A stretch of 64,000 nucleotides of DNA from JAGVSR01 sp963750715 (GTDB taxonomy: Bacteria; Pseudomonadota; Alphaproteobacteria; Rhizobiales; Hyphomicrobiaceae): positions 372,001 through 436,000 of the forward strand of contig CAVVRP010000008.1 of assembly GCA_963750715.1 (NCBI GenBank), read 5' to 3'. Below are positions 37,236 through 45,152 of the stretch, piece by piece. Below the pieces are notes generated by a model. It saw only the letters and a program-made list of their open reading frames with translations, made no database searches and was not told where the DNA came from. The number at the start of each line of letters is the position of its first letter. The stretch's first letter is position 1. The position numbers were made by a program, and so were the translations under genes.

Positions 37236-37562
37236 ATGAGCAACGACACAATTCTGAGGCTAGCGGCGACGATCCGCGCCCGCCGCGCCGACAGTGCGGC
37301 CAAGTCCTATACCCGCGATCTTCTTGATGGTGGTCCGCAGCGTTGCGCCAAGAAGCTCGGCGAGGAAGCCGTCGAAACCGCCATTGCGGCCGTTTCCCAG
37401 AGCGATGAGGCCCTGACGGCCGAAGCGGCGGATCTGATCTATCACCTGCTGGTGCTGCTCGAATGCCGCGGCGTCGATTTTGCCGATGTCCTGGCCGTTC
37501 TGGAAGGGCGCGAGGGCGTCTCCGGACTTGCGGAGAAGGCGACACGAGGCGGCACGCCGTAG
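37236..37562 (+). CDS. hisE: Phosphoribosyl-ATP pyrophosphatase HisE
   Basis: HisE removes pyrophosphate from phosphoribosyl-ATP, the second step of histidine synthesis. It begins MSNDTILRLAATIRARRADS and holds the MazG-like metal-binding motif KKLGEEAVETAIAAV with EAADLIYHLLVLL. Length is 108. The ATG at 37236 fits the family; the ribosome site is weak. No other his gene lies within the window, whereas related genomes often have hisBHAFE in a row before coaA. Confidence 0.93.
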   Translation: MSNDTILRLAATIRARRADSAAKSYTRDLLDGGPQRCAKKLGEEAVETAIAAVSQSDEALTAEAADLIYHLLVLLECRGVDFADVLAVLEGREGVSGLAEKATRGGTP

Positions 37563-37566
37563 CAGC

Positions 37567-38581
37567 ATGAGCACAAAGTCCCAAAGGTCGAAATCGATTA
37601 GAAAGCAGCCGCGTCGCGGTCAGGCCGCTGTCGATGACGCCGACGTCCTGTCGTCGCCGTACCGCGTGTTTACCCGCTCCGACTGGGCCCGTCTGAGGGC
37701 GGATACGCCGATGACTCTTCGCCCGGAGGAACTGGAGCAGTTGTCCGGCATCATCGAAGAGTTGTCGGTCGGAGACGTCGAGGAGATTTATCTTCCGCTG
37801 TCGCGTCTCCTAAATCTTTACGTCGCAGCATCGCAAAAGCTCCACGCCGTGACGTCGATCTTTCTCGGCCGAACCGACAGCAAGGTGCCTTTCATCATCG
37901 GCGTCGCCGGGTCGGTTGCTGTCGGCAAAAGCACGACAGCGCGCGTTTTGAAGGCGCTGCTGGCGCGCTGGCCCGATCATCCACGCGTCGATCTCATCAC
38001 GACCGACGGTTTTCTATTGTCGAACAAGGATCTCGAAAGCCTCGGACTGATGAGCCGAAAGGGATTTCCGGAGAGCTTCAATACGGGCCAGCTGCTCACG
38101 TTTCTCGGCGATGTAAAATCCGGAAAAGAAAAAATCGAAGCGCCGGTGTATTCGCATTTCCATTACGACATTCTAGCGGGGCAGAAGACCGTCGTAGAGC
38201 GCCCGGACATTCTCATTGTGGAAGGCCTGAACGTGCTGCAGCCGGCCATTTTGCCGAAAGGCGGAGGGGCTATTCCGTTCGTATCCGACTTCTTTGATTT
38301 CTCGATCTATATCGACGCCGATCCCGGCGTTATTCAGGATTGGTATCTTGAGCGCTTCATGCGCTTGCGCAGCACGGCGTTTCGGGATCCGGCGGCTTAC
38401 TTCCACCGCTATGCCAACTTGGCGCCGAACGAAGCGCGAGTGCGCGCGCTCGAACTCTGGCGTTCGATCAATCTCAGAGAATCTCGAGGAAAACATTCTT
38501 CCGACGCGACAGCGCGCACGGCTCATTCTTCGCAAGATCGCTAATCACCGTGTCGAGTCGGTAATGCTGCGCAAGGTGTGA
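37567..38581 (+). CDS. coaA: Type I pantothenate kinase CoaA, frameshifted near its 3' end
   Basis: CoaA phosphorylates pantothenate, the first step of CoA synthesis. The P-loop is GVAGSVAVGKST near residues 110-121, with LITTDGFLLSN and EGLNVLQP following. In the starting frame the protein runs to a stop at 38544, but its last 26 residues after LWRSINL are unlike the family. Adding one base at about 38476-38479 shifts the reading to NLEENILPTRQRARLILRK and VESVMLRKV, the true family C-terminus, ending at 38581. One surplus base therefore separates the two parts. It may be genuine or a sequence error. Confidence 0.87.
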
Positions 38582-38610
38582 CGCAGCGGGCAATGAACCA
38601 TGGTCGGAAA

Positions 38611-38638
38611 CGAAAAACGGCCGCATGGGGAGCGGCCG
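38611..38638 (-). terminator. Rho-independent terminator for the minus-strand gene at 38678
   Basis: The seven-base-pair stem CGGCCGC/GCGGCCG (38618-38624 with 38632-38638) is followed on the minus strand by TTTTTCG. It lies 40 bp past the stop of the minus-strand gene. Confidence 0.82.
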
Positions 38639-38651
38639 AGATTTCGCCTAT

Positions 38652-38672
38652 GAGGCTAGAGGCTAGAGGCTA
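38652..38672. repeat. Three tandem copies of a 7-bp repeat
   Basis: GAGGCTA is repeated three times head to tail, just past the stop of the minus-strand gene at 38678. Each unit contains CTA/TAG stop triplets when read in line. Confidence 0.7.
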
Positions 38673-38677
38673 GATTT

Positions 38678-39292
38678 TCAGTGTAACGACTTCCGGTGAG
38701 CGGCACCGCACGCAACCGACGCAACGGCAAACTCGGTCAACCACAGTTGATTGCGGATGGCAGCCTTGGCGACCGGGGAGCACATAGTGTGCTTCACGAC
38801 GGCAAGCTGAACGTCCAGCAACGCGGTCATGGCCTGTAGGCCGAACCCACATGCACAATAGAACATGGCAAGCGGATTGCCAGCCTTGTCGGGGCTGGGC
38901 CCCGCCGCTTCGACGGCCGTTTGTACCTCCGCGATCGCGATCTTCGGCTTGCTTGACTTGCTGGCGGCCGGAGGAGCCTCTTGCGGCGAAGAAGTGCGAC
39001 GCGGCGTGCGCGATCCGTGGAGAGCGACCGTGCGGGCGCCGGTCTGACTGACGGTCGGCTGCCTGACGGCCGCGGTAGCGCTCTCCTCACCGATCAAATC
39101 CATCTGCATGCTTTTGAACTTGTCGCGCAGTCGGCGAACAGCGGACGGATCGGTTATTCCGAGATTACGAATGGCAGTCGTGGGCCTAAGGCGCGGATCT
39201 GCGGAAATCAATTCCGCAATGGCTTTCAAATGAAAGCCATCCACGAGGCCGCTGCCTTTAGGCCGTCCTCGGACGGATTTTTCTTGGGACAT
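38678..39292 (-). CDS. Uncharacterised protein with a basic, helical N-terminal domain
   Basis: A 204-residue protein that I cannot assign to a named family. The N-terminal part (about residues 6-62) contains RGRPKGSGLVDGFHLKAIAE and DPSAVRRLRDKFKSMQ, a basic helical region like a small DNA-binding domain (RGRPKGSG also resembles an AT-hook). A disordered Ser/Pro/Ala linker follows. The C-terminal 60 residues form amphipathic or hydrophobic helices (FGLQAMTALLDVQLAVVKH) somewhat like phasins. The start at 39292 has AAGGGA eight bases upstream. It has its own terminator and a CtrA-like box upstream. Confidence 0.75.
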   Translation of the reverse strand: MSQEKSVRGRPKGSGLVDGFHLKAIAELISADPRLRPTTAIRNLGITDPSAVRRLRDKFKSMQMDLIGEESATAAVRQPTVSQTGARTVALHGSRTPRRTSSPQEAPPAASKSSKPKIAIAEVQTAVEAAGPSPDKAGNPLAMFYCACGFGLQAMTALLDVQLAVVKHTMCSPVAKAAIRNQLWLTEFAVASVACGAAHRKSLH

Positions 39293-39367
39293 TGTCGTTC
39301 CCTTTGTTGACGCGATTCGCATGTTCAGGATGATGTGTATTTTGCTGCGCTGCGCCAAGGACGATAA

Positions 39368-39382
39368 TTACGCGGAGATTAA
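39368..39382. promoter_or_regulatory. CtrA-like box upstream of the 38678-39292 gene
   Basis: TTAC-N7-TTAA matches seven of the eight defined bases of the CtrA consensus TTAA-N7-TTAA. It lies about 76 bp upstream of the start codon of the minus-strand gene in an A/T-rich intergenic stretch. Short motifs like this arise by chance, so the call is tentative. Confidence 0.35.
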
Positions 39383-39518
39383 CAAAATTTTTGAACCATC
39401 GGTTTCTGTTGCGAAAAAGCACCCTCGAATTGTATGTGATGTTACTAATTAGGGGCGATTTGCATACAACACGCCGTGATAGGCGTTTAATGAGTAATTC
39501 CGCTCAACTGCATTTGCA

Positions 39519-40517
39519 CTAAGAAATAAGGCCACGTGCTTTTGCCAATTCGCCGAGATTTGTCTCTGGACGGGCACCGATATGACCGATGATTTCGGCT
39601 GCCGCCAGACTGCCGAGGTGACCGGCGATATCGAGGGAAAGTCCGCACGCCAGACCATACAGGAAGCCCGCGGCGTAGAGATCGCCGGCGCCGGTCGTGT
39701 CGACGACGTGCGAGACCGGAGCGACAGGAATCGCGTGTACCTGTCCGTCGGCAAAAATGACGGATCCCTTGCCGCTGCGGGTCAGCACGACTAGCCGGGT
39801 GTCGGCTGCAGCCCGACGAGCAGCGTCGTCGAAGCTCGTGGTTTCGTAGAGTGAGGTGATCTCGCTTTCGTTGGCGAAGAGAATATCGACGCCCGACCGG
39901 ATAAGATCGAGAAACTCGATGCGGTGACGGTCGACGCAGAATGAATCCGACAGCGTCAGCGCCGTCCGGCGGCCGGCCCTGGCGGCGTGCCCTGCGGCCT
40001 GGCGGAAGGCGGACTTCGCGTCGGGCCGATCGAACAGGTAGCCCTCCAGATACACGATGGCGGACGAGCGGATGAGAGCCGGATCTACCTCTCCGTCGTC
40101 TAGGTCGGTGCTGCTGCCGAGGAATGTATTCATGGTCCGCTCGCCGTCGGGGGTGACGAGGATCAGGGAGCGGCTGGTCGGAGTTTGAGCGGCCACAGGC
40201 TTGGCCGTGAACGTCACGCCCGCCGCGCCGATGTCGTGGCTGAAAATGCGTCCGAACTCGTCTTCGGAAACTTTGCCGATAAAGGCGGCGCGGCCGCCGA
40301 ACGACGCAAGGCCGACCATGGTATTGGCGGCCGATCCGCCCGAGATTTCGGTGGCCGGGCCCATATCGCCGTAGATCGCCGAGATTGTGTTCGCATCGAC
40401 GAGCCGCATATGGCCTTTGGTTGCGCCATGCCGCGTCAGAAACGCCTCGTCGCAACGGCCAATGATGTCGACGATGGCGTTGCCGATGGCAACGACGTCA
40501 TGTTGGATCTCGGTCAC
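39519..40517 (-). CDS. PfkB-family sugar/adenosine kinase
   Basis: A ribokinase-fold kinase of 332 residues most like the adenosine kinase subgroup. It contains the substrate-binding GGSAANTMVGLASFGG and the PfkB signature VVDTTGAGDLYAAGFLYGLA, whose DTTGAGD holds the catalytic base. It starts MTEIQHDVVAIGNAIVDII. The real substrate is not certain: adenosine or another nucleoside is likely. It lies in the minus-strand group leading away from holA, 85 bp downstream of it. Confidence 0.9.
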   Translation of the reverse strand: MTEIQHDVVAIGNAIVDIIGRCDEAFLTRHGATKGHMRLVDANTISAIYGDMGPATEISGGSAANTMVGLASFGGRAAFIGKVSEDEFGRIFSHDIGAAGVTFTAKPVAAQTPTSRSLILVTPDGERTMNTFLGSSTDLDDGEVDPALIRSSAIVYLEGYLFDRPDAKSAFRQAAGHAARAGRRTALTLSDSFCVDRHRIEFLDLIRSGVDILFANESEITSLYETTSFDDAARRAAADTRLVVLTRSGKGSVIFADGQVHAIPVAPVSHVVDTTGAGDLYAAGFLYGLACGLSLDIAGHLGSLAAAEIIGHIGARPETNLGELAKARGLIS

Positions 40518-40602
40518 GCGGGGCCCCCTGTTTCAAGACCGCCGCACTATAGGGAGGTAACCGGGCCGGGCAAGTTCACACAGCCCTGCGGGCCAAGGCG
40601 TT

Positions 40603-41649
40603 TCAGCGCGCGCCAGCTGGTTGCCGGCTATCCCGGGCCAGCCGCGCAACGCTCAGCAGCAGCCGTTCCGCAATCGACGTTTCCAGGGCGCCGGCCGTGC
40701 GGGCGGCTTTGGCGCCAGCAGCGATGCCCGAGATCGCCCGCGACAGCCGCTCCGTGCTCCACATCCGGCACTGGGCGGCAAAAGCATCTTTCTGTTTGAA
40801 GTTCAGCGGCGGCCTGATTGTTCGCAGACCGTCGTCGAGGGAACGACCGGCATCCATGCCGGCGCGAACGCGGTGCAGGCGCTGGAAATGCCGATGAAGG
40901 GCGACGATCACCAGTTGCGGGTTCTCACCAGAGGCGACGGCACGAGCGAATTCGTTGATCGACCGGGCGCTGTCGCCGCTGGCGGCCGCCAGCGCCACCC
41001 GATCGATTGTCAGTTCGGACGCGTCGCCGACGATGGCTTCGACGTCGTCTTCGTCGATGGCCGACTTGCCCTGTGAATACAGCACCAGTTTCTCGATTTC
41101 GCCGCGCGACAAGGCTCGATCCGCGCCCAACTTCGCAACAAGCAATTGCTGAGCGACCGGCGAAATGGTCATGCGTGCGGCGGAAAGGATTTCATTGACC
41201 ACGCCAGAGAGATCCTGCGCGTCGTCGGGGTAGCAGCCGATGGCGGCCGTTGTCGGCAATTTCTCGAACAGCGCCCGCAGGCTGTCGTCTGGCTTCAAGT
41301 TGCCGGCTTCGACAATGAGGATTCCAGCGATCTGGCCCTCGGTAATGAGCGGCTTCAACAGCAGGGCGTTGATGCGCCGGCCAGTGGTGGCGCGGATGAT
41401 CTTGCGGCCGCCGAACATCGGCATGGTCTGCAATTCGACTGCGAGGCGCGAATTATCTTCCTCAAGGTCCGCGTCGTCGAAACGGAGGATTTCGCTAGGA
41501 GGATTGTCGCTGTCCGCGCACTTGCGGGCGAGCATGGCGGCACGCTCGCCGACAAGCCCGGTATCGGTGCCAAAAAACAGGAAGGCGTGCAGGCTGGGAT
41601 CGGGTGATTTGAGGAACTGGTTCGCCTGATGCGCTTTGACGGCCACCAT
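40603..41649 (-). CDS. holA: DNA polymerase III delta subunit
   Basis: HolA is the clamp-loader subunit that opens the sliding clamp. The 348-residue protein starts MVAVKAHQANQFLKSPDPS, has FLFFGTDTGLVGERA and the remnant AAA+ fold with RFDDADLEED and RSINEFARAVASGENPQLVI. It follows lptE by six bases in the leuS-lptE-holA operon, an arrangement conserved in alphaproteobacteria near the origin. Confidence 0.92.
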   Translation of the reverse strand: MVAVKAHQANQFLKSPDPSLHAFLFFGTDTGLVGERAAMLARKCADSDNPPSEILRFDDADLEEDNSRLAVELQTMPMFGGRKIIRATTGRRINALLLKPLITEGQIAGILIVEAGNLKPDDSLRALFEKLPTTAAIGCYPDDAQDLSGVVNEILSAARMTISPVAQQLLVAKLGADRALSRGEIEKLVLYSQGKSAIDEDDVEAIVGDASELTIDRVALAAASGDSARSINEFARAVASGENPQLVIVALHRHFQRLHRVRAGMDAGRSLDDGLRTIRPPLNFKQKDAFAAQCRMWSTERLSRAISGIAAGAKAARTAGALETSIAERLLLSVARLARDSRQPAGAR

Positions 41650-41655
41650 CTTGCG

Positions 41656-42231
41656 TCAGGCGGCCGAGGCGAGGAACGACGCGACGCGCGTCTTCATCTC
41701 CTCGCCGATCGTGCGAGCGGCGCGATTTTCGGCATCCTCGCGGGCGCGCACGTTCGAGAAAATAGACGTAAAGCGTTCGAAACCGGCTCGACCGTAACTC
41801 TTGCCCTTCAACACCACTGTCTTGTCCGACAGTCGAACGAGTTGGAAAGAGGCATCGAGATTGTAGATCTGGCTGCGCGCGTCGCCATCGGTCTGAACCA
41901 GCGTCGAGGTTACCGTTTCTCGCAGCGCGATCTCAAGCCGGTACGTCGGCTCCGTCGGCCGCTCTCCGCCGCCAGTCGATTGATAGATCAGTTCGTTGCG
42001 CAGAACCTGTCCGACGCGGCCTGGAATGGTCGAGATATCGACCTGCGCCAGCTTCTGCTCGACGTTGCCGCCGCCGACGCTTGCCGTGCCGTAAAGGGGC
42101 CGGAAGCCGCTTTCACCGCAGGCAGCCAGCAGTGGCGCCGTGGCGATCGCAGCCGTGAAAGCACGCAAAAGGGCGCGGCGGGAAAGGGTTCCGCCCGTCT
42201 CCGTCTGTCCGTTGCTTTCACCCATGGCCAT
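41656..42231 (-). CDS. lptE: LPS-assembly lipoprotein LptE
   Basis: LptE is the lipoprotein plug of the LptD outer-membrane LPS translocon. The N-terminus has SRRALLRAF, then a hydrophobic stretch and lipobox LLAAC with Cys38. Later segments GFRPLYGTASVGGG and FERFTSIFSNVRAREDAENR are typical of alphaproteobacterial LptE. The start at 42231 has TGAGG five bases upstream; an in-frame ATG at 42252 would overlap leuS. It is between leuS and holA in one operon. Confidence 0.88.
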   Translation of the reverse strand: MAMGESNGQTETGGTLSRRALLRAFTAAIATAPLLAACGESGFRPLYGTASVGGGNVEQKLAQVDISTIPGRVGQVLRNELIYQSTGGGERPTEPTYRLEIALRETVTSTLVQTDGDARSQIYNLDASFQLVRLSDKTVVLKGKSYGRAGFERFTSIFSNVRAREDAENRAARTIGEEMKTRVASFLASAA

Positions 42232-42238
42232 ACGCGCC

Positions 42239-44857
42239 TCAGGCAACGACATTCACGATCCTTTGCGGCACGACGATGATCTTCTTCGCAGGGCGGCCTT
42301 CCAGCGCACGAATGACGCTTTCGAGCTTCAAGGCCTGCGCCTCGATCTCTTCGTTTGAGGCAGTTCGGGCGATGACAAGTTCATCCTTCCGCTTACCGTT
42401 GACCTGTACGGCAATGGTCACGCGATCGTCAACGAGCAAGGCCGGGTCAGTCGCCGGCCAGGACTGATTGGTGAGCATGGTGTTGTATCCGAGCCGCGCC
42501 CAGCATTCCTCGGCCAGATGCGGCATCATTGGACCAATCATCTGTACGAGAAACTCGCCGGCCTCGCGTTGGGCCCAATCGAGACCTTTGCAAGACTTTG
42601 GTAATGCTCCAGACAGCGCATTCGTGAACTCGTAGATTTGCGCGACGGCGACGTTGAATCTCAATCCTTCGATGTTGCGGGCAACGGCGTCGAGCGCCTG
42701 GTGAGCCGCGCGGCGAAGCTCGACCGCTTCCTCGCTGAAACTGGTCGGCGGGGGCGCACCCGGGCGTGTGCCCCGGTCGGCGATGTCATCGATCAGCCGC
42801 CACACGCGCTGGATAAAGCGGCCGGAACCCTGTACGCCGGCTTCCGTCCAGATGACGTCGCGCTCCGGCGGGCTGTCCGAGAGCATGAACCAGCGCGCGC
42901 AGTCCGCACCCCAATGAGCTATAATGTCGTCGGGATCGACGAGGTTCTTCTTCGACTTCGACATCTTCTCGATGGAGCCGATCGTGACCAGCTTGCCGGT
43001 TGCGGTCTCGACGGCGGTGCGGGCCTCGCCCTCGCCCTCGAAACGAACCTCCGACGGCAACAGCCACGCACCCGCTTCGGACTTGTAGGTCTCGTGGGTC
43101 ACCATACCTTGCGTGAAAAGCGCGCCGAACGGCTCGCGCAGGGTCTTGGTGCCATGCCCGCTGTCGCTCATGGCGCGATAGAAAAAGCGCGAATAGAGCA
43201 GGTGCAAAATCGCGTGTTCGATGCCGCCGATGTATTGATCGACCGGGAGCCAGTAATTGGCAGCCTCCGCGTCAACGGGCATTGCGGACTTCGGATTGGT
43301 GAAGCGCGTGTAGTACCACGAGCTGTCGACGAAGGTATCCATAGTGTCGGTTTCACGCCGCGCAGGCTTGCCGCACGATGGGCATGTGCAGTCCTTCCAC
43401 GTCGGGTGCCGGTCGAGCGGGTTGCCGGGCTGGTCGAAGGTGGCGTCGTCGGGAAGCTTAACCGGAAGATCCTTCTCTGGAACCGGCACCACGCCGCAGT
43501 TCTTGCAGTGGATGACGGGGATAGGGCAACCCCAATAGCGCTGACGCGAGATGCCCCAGTCTCGAAGGCGATAGTTGACCTTGCGCTGGCCGGCCGGCGC
43601 ATTCCCGAGCGGGGTCTGCCCCAGGCGTCTCGCCACTTCGTCGAATGCGGCCGCCGTGGACAGCCCGTCTAGGAATTGCGAGTTGATCATTGTGCCGTCG
43701 CCGTCGAAGGCGTCCTTGCCGACCGTGAAGGTGGCGGCGTCGGCGCCGGGCGGCAGGATGACCGGAGTGACCGGCAGGCCGTATTTGCGGGCGAAATCGA
43801 GGTCACGCTGGTCGCCCGAAGGGCAGCCGAAAATAGCGCCCGTGCCGTAGTCCATCAGAATGAAGTTGGCGACGTACACGGGTACAAGCCAATTCTTGTC
43901 GAAGGGGTGGATGGCGCGAACGCCGGTGTCGAAGCCTTTTTTCTCCGCGGATTCGACGTCGGCCACGGAGGTGCCCATGCGGCGGCACTCATCGCAGAAG
44001 GCAGCGAGGTCGGAATTATTCTCCGCGGCTGCCTTGGCCAGCGGATGATCGGGTGCGATCGCCATGAACGAGGCACCAAACAGCGTATCGGGCCGCGTGG
44101 TGTAGATTTCGATGTCGTCGTGACCCTTCGGCGCAGTCGGCGCGTCGAGTGCCCAGCGGACAAGCATGCCTTCGGAGCGCCCAATCCAGTTCGCCTGCAT
44201 CAGGCGCACCTTCTCTGGCCACTTGTCGAGCGTGCCCAACGCCTCCAGCAATTCCTCCGAATAGGCGGTGATCTTGAAAAACCACTGCGTCAGTTCGCGG
44301 GTCTCGACGACGGCGCCCGAGCGCCAGCCTCGGCCGTCGATGACCTGTTCGTTGGCCAGCACCGTGTGGTCGACCGGATCCCAGTTGACCTTGGAGGATT
44401 TGCGGTAGGCGAGGCCGTTCTTCAGTAGGTCGAGGAATATCTTCTGTTGGTGCCGGTAGTAGTCCGGGCTGCAGGTTGCGATCTCTCGCGACCAGTCGAG
44501 CGACAGGCCCATCGACTTCAGCTGGCCCTTCATCGTCTCGATGTTAGCGCAGGTCCAGGTGCCGGGGTGGGTCTTGCGCTCGATGGCAGCGTTTTCCGCG
44601 GGCATGCCGAAAGCATCCCAGCCCATGGGATGCAGCACGTTGAAGCCGCGGGCGCGCTTGTAGCGGGCGACTACGTCTCCCATGGCGTAATTGCGCACAT
44701 GCCCCATGTGGATACGTCCGGAAGGATACGGAAACATTTCAAGCACATAGCACTTGGGGCGGGCATCGCCGTTACGGGCCGCAAAAAGGTCCGCCGTCTC
44801 CCAGGCTTGCTGCCAATGTTTCTCGCGCGCGGGAGCGTTGTATCTCTCGGTGGACAT
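42239..44857 (-). CDS. leuS: Leucine--tRNA ligase
   Basis: Class Ia leucyl-tRNA synthetase of 872 residues. The ATP-binding motifs are HMGH (residues 50-53, FPYPSGRIHMGHVRNY) and KMSKS near residue 630. The zinc-binding and editing (CP1) domain is present, including the GCPIPVIHCKNCG and CTCPSCG pairs. It is the first gene of leuS-lptE-holA and is divergent from the Fic gene across a 295-bp AT-rich stretch. Confidence 0.97.
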   Translation of the reverse strand: MSTERYNAPAREKHWQQAWETADLFAARNGDARPKCYVLEMFPYPSGRIHMGHVRNYAMGDVVARYKRARGFNVLHPMGWDAFGMPAENAAIERKTHPGTWTCANIETMKGQLKSMGLSLDWSREIATCSPDYYRHQQKIFLDLLKNGLAYRKSSKVNWDPVDHTVLANEQVIDGRGWRSGAVVETRELTQWFFKITAYSEELLEALGTLDKWPEKVRLMQANWIGRSEGMLVRWALDAPTAPKGHDDIEIYTTRPDTLFGASFMAIAPDHPLAKAAAENNSDLAAFCDECRRMGTSVADVESAEKKGFDTGVRAIHPFDKNWLVPVYVANFILMDYGTGAIFGCPSGDQRDLDFARKYGLPVTPVILPPGADAATFTVGKDAFDGDGTMINSQFLDGLSTAAAFDEVARRLGQTPLGNAPAGQRKVNYRLRDWGISRQRYWGCPIPVIHCKNCGVVPVPEKDLPVKLPDDATFDQPGNPLDRHPTWKDCTCPSCGKPARRETDTMDTFVDSSWYYTRFTNPKSAMPVDAEAANYWLPVDQYIGGIEHAILHLLYSRFFYRAMSDSGHGTKTLREPFGALFTQGMVTHETYKSEAGAWLLPSEVRFEGEGEARTAVETATGKLVTIGSIEKMSKSKKNLVDPDDIIAHWGADCARWFMLSDSPPERDVIWTEAGVQGSGRFIQRVWRLIDDIADRGTRPGAPPPTSFSEEAVELRRAAHQALDAVARNIEGLRFNVAVAQIYEFTNALSGALPKSCKGLDWAQREAGEFLVQMIGPMMPHLAEECWARLGYNTMLTNQSWPATDPALLVDDRVTIAVQVNGKRKDELVIARTASNEEIEAQALKLESVIRALEGRPAKKIIVVPQRIVNVVA

Positions 44858-45017
44858 GGGGCGTTTCAGAGCTCGTGGAAAGGCGTGGCCGGATTCGCAG
44901 GTACAGAGCCTGAAAGGCCGTTAAGGGTCAAGGCGGGGTGCGGCCGGGCGGCGGGGAGGGGGAGGCGATATTCATATGCAATATTATATATATTTTACTC
45001 ATGATATTCCTGTCGCC

Positions 45018-45050
45018 GGTCGTGACGACCCGTGACCGTCACATCATGTG
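45018..45050. promoter_or_regulatory. Three adjoining odd-centred palindromes in the leuS-fic intergenic region
   Basis: Three perfect short inverted repeats sit side by side, each with a one-base centre: GGTCGTGACGACC (45018-45030), GTGACCGTCAC (45032-45042) and CACATCATGTG (45040-45050, sharing three bases with the second). A copy of ATCATGTG recurs at 45084-45091. The stretch from 44968 to 45150 is also unusually A/T-rich. It looks like an operator array for fic, leuS or both. The binding protein is unknown. Confidence 0.5.
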
Positions 45051-45152
45051 CAAATAACGATATTTTTTACGTATGACGGCGCGATCATGTGTAATATCAG
45101 GATACGAGTTGGATATCACATCCAGAAAAAATCAAAAATTACGCATGAAACA

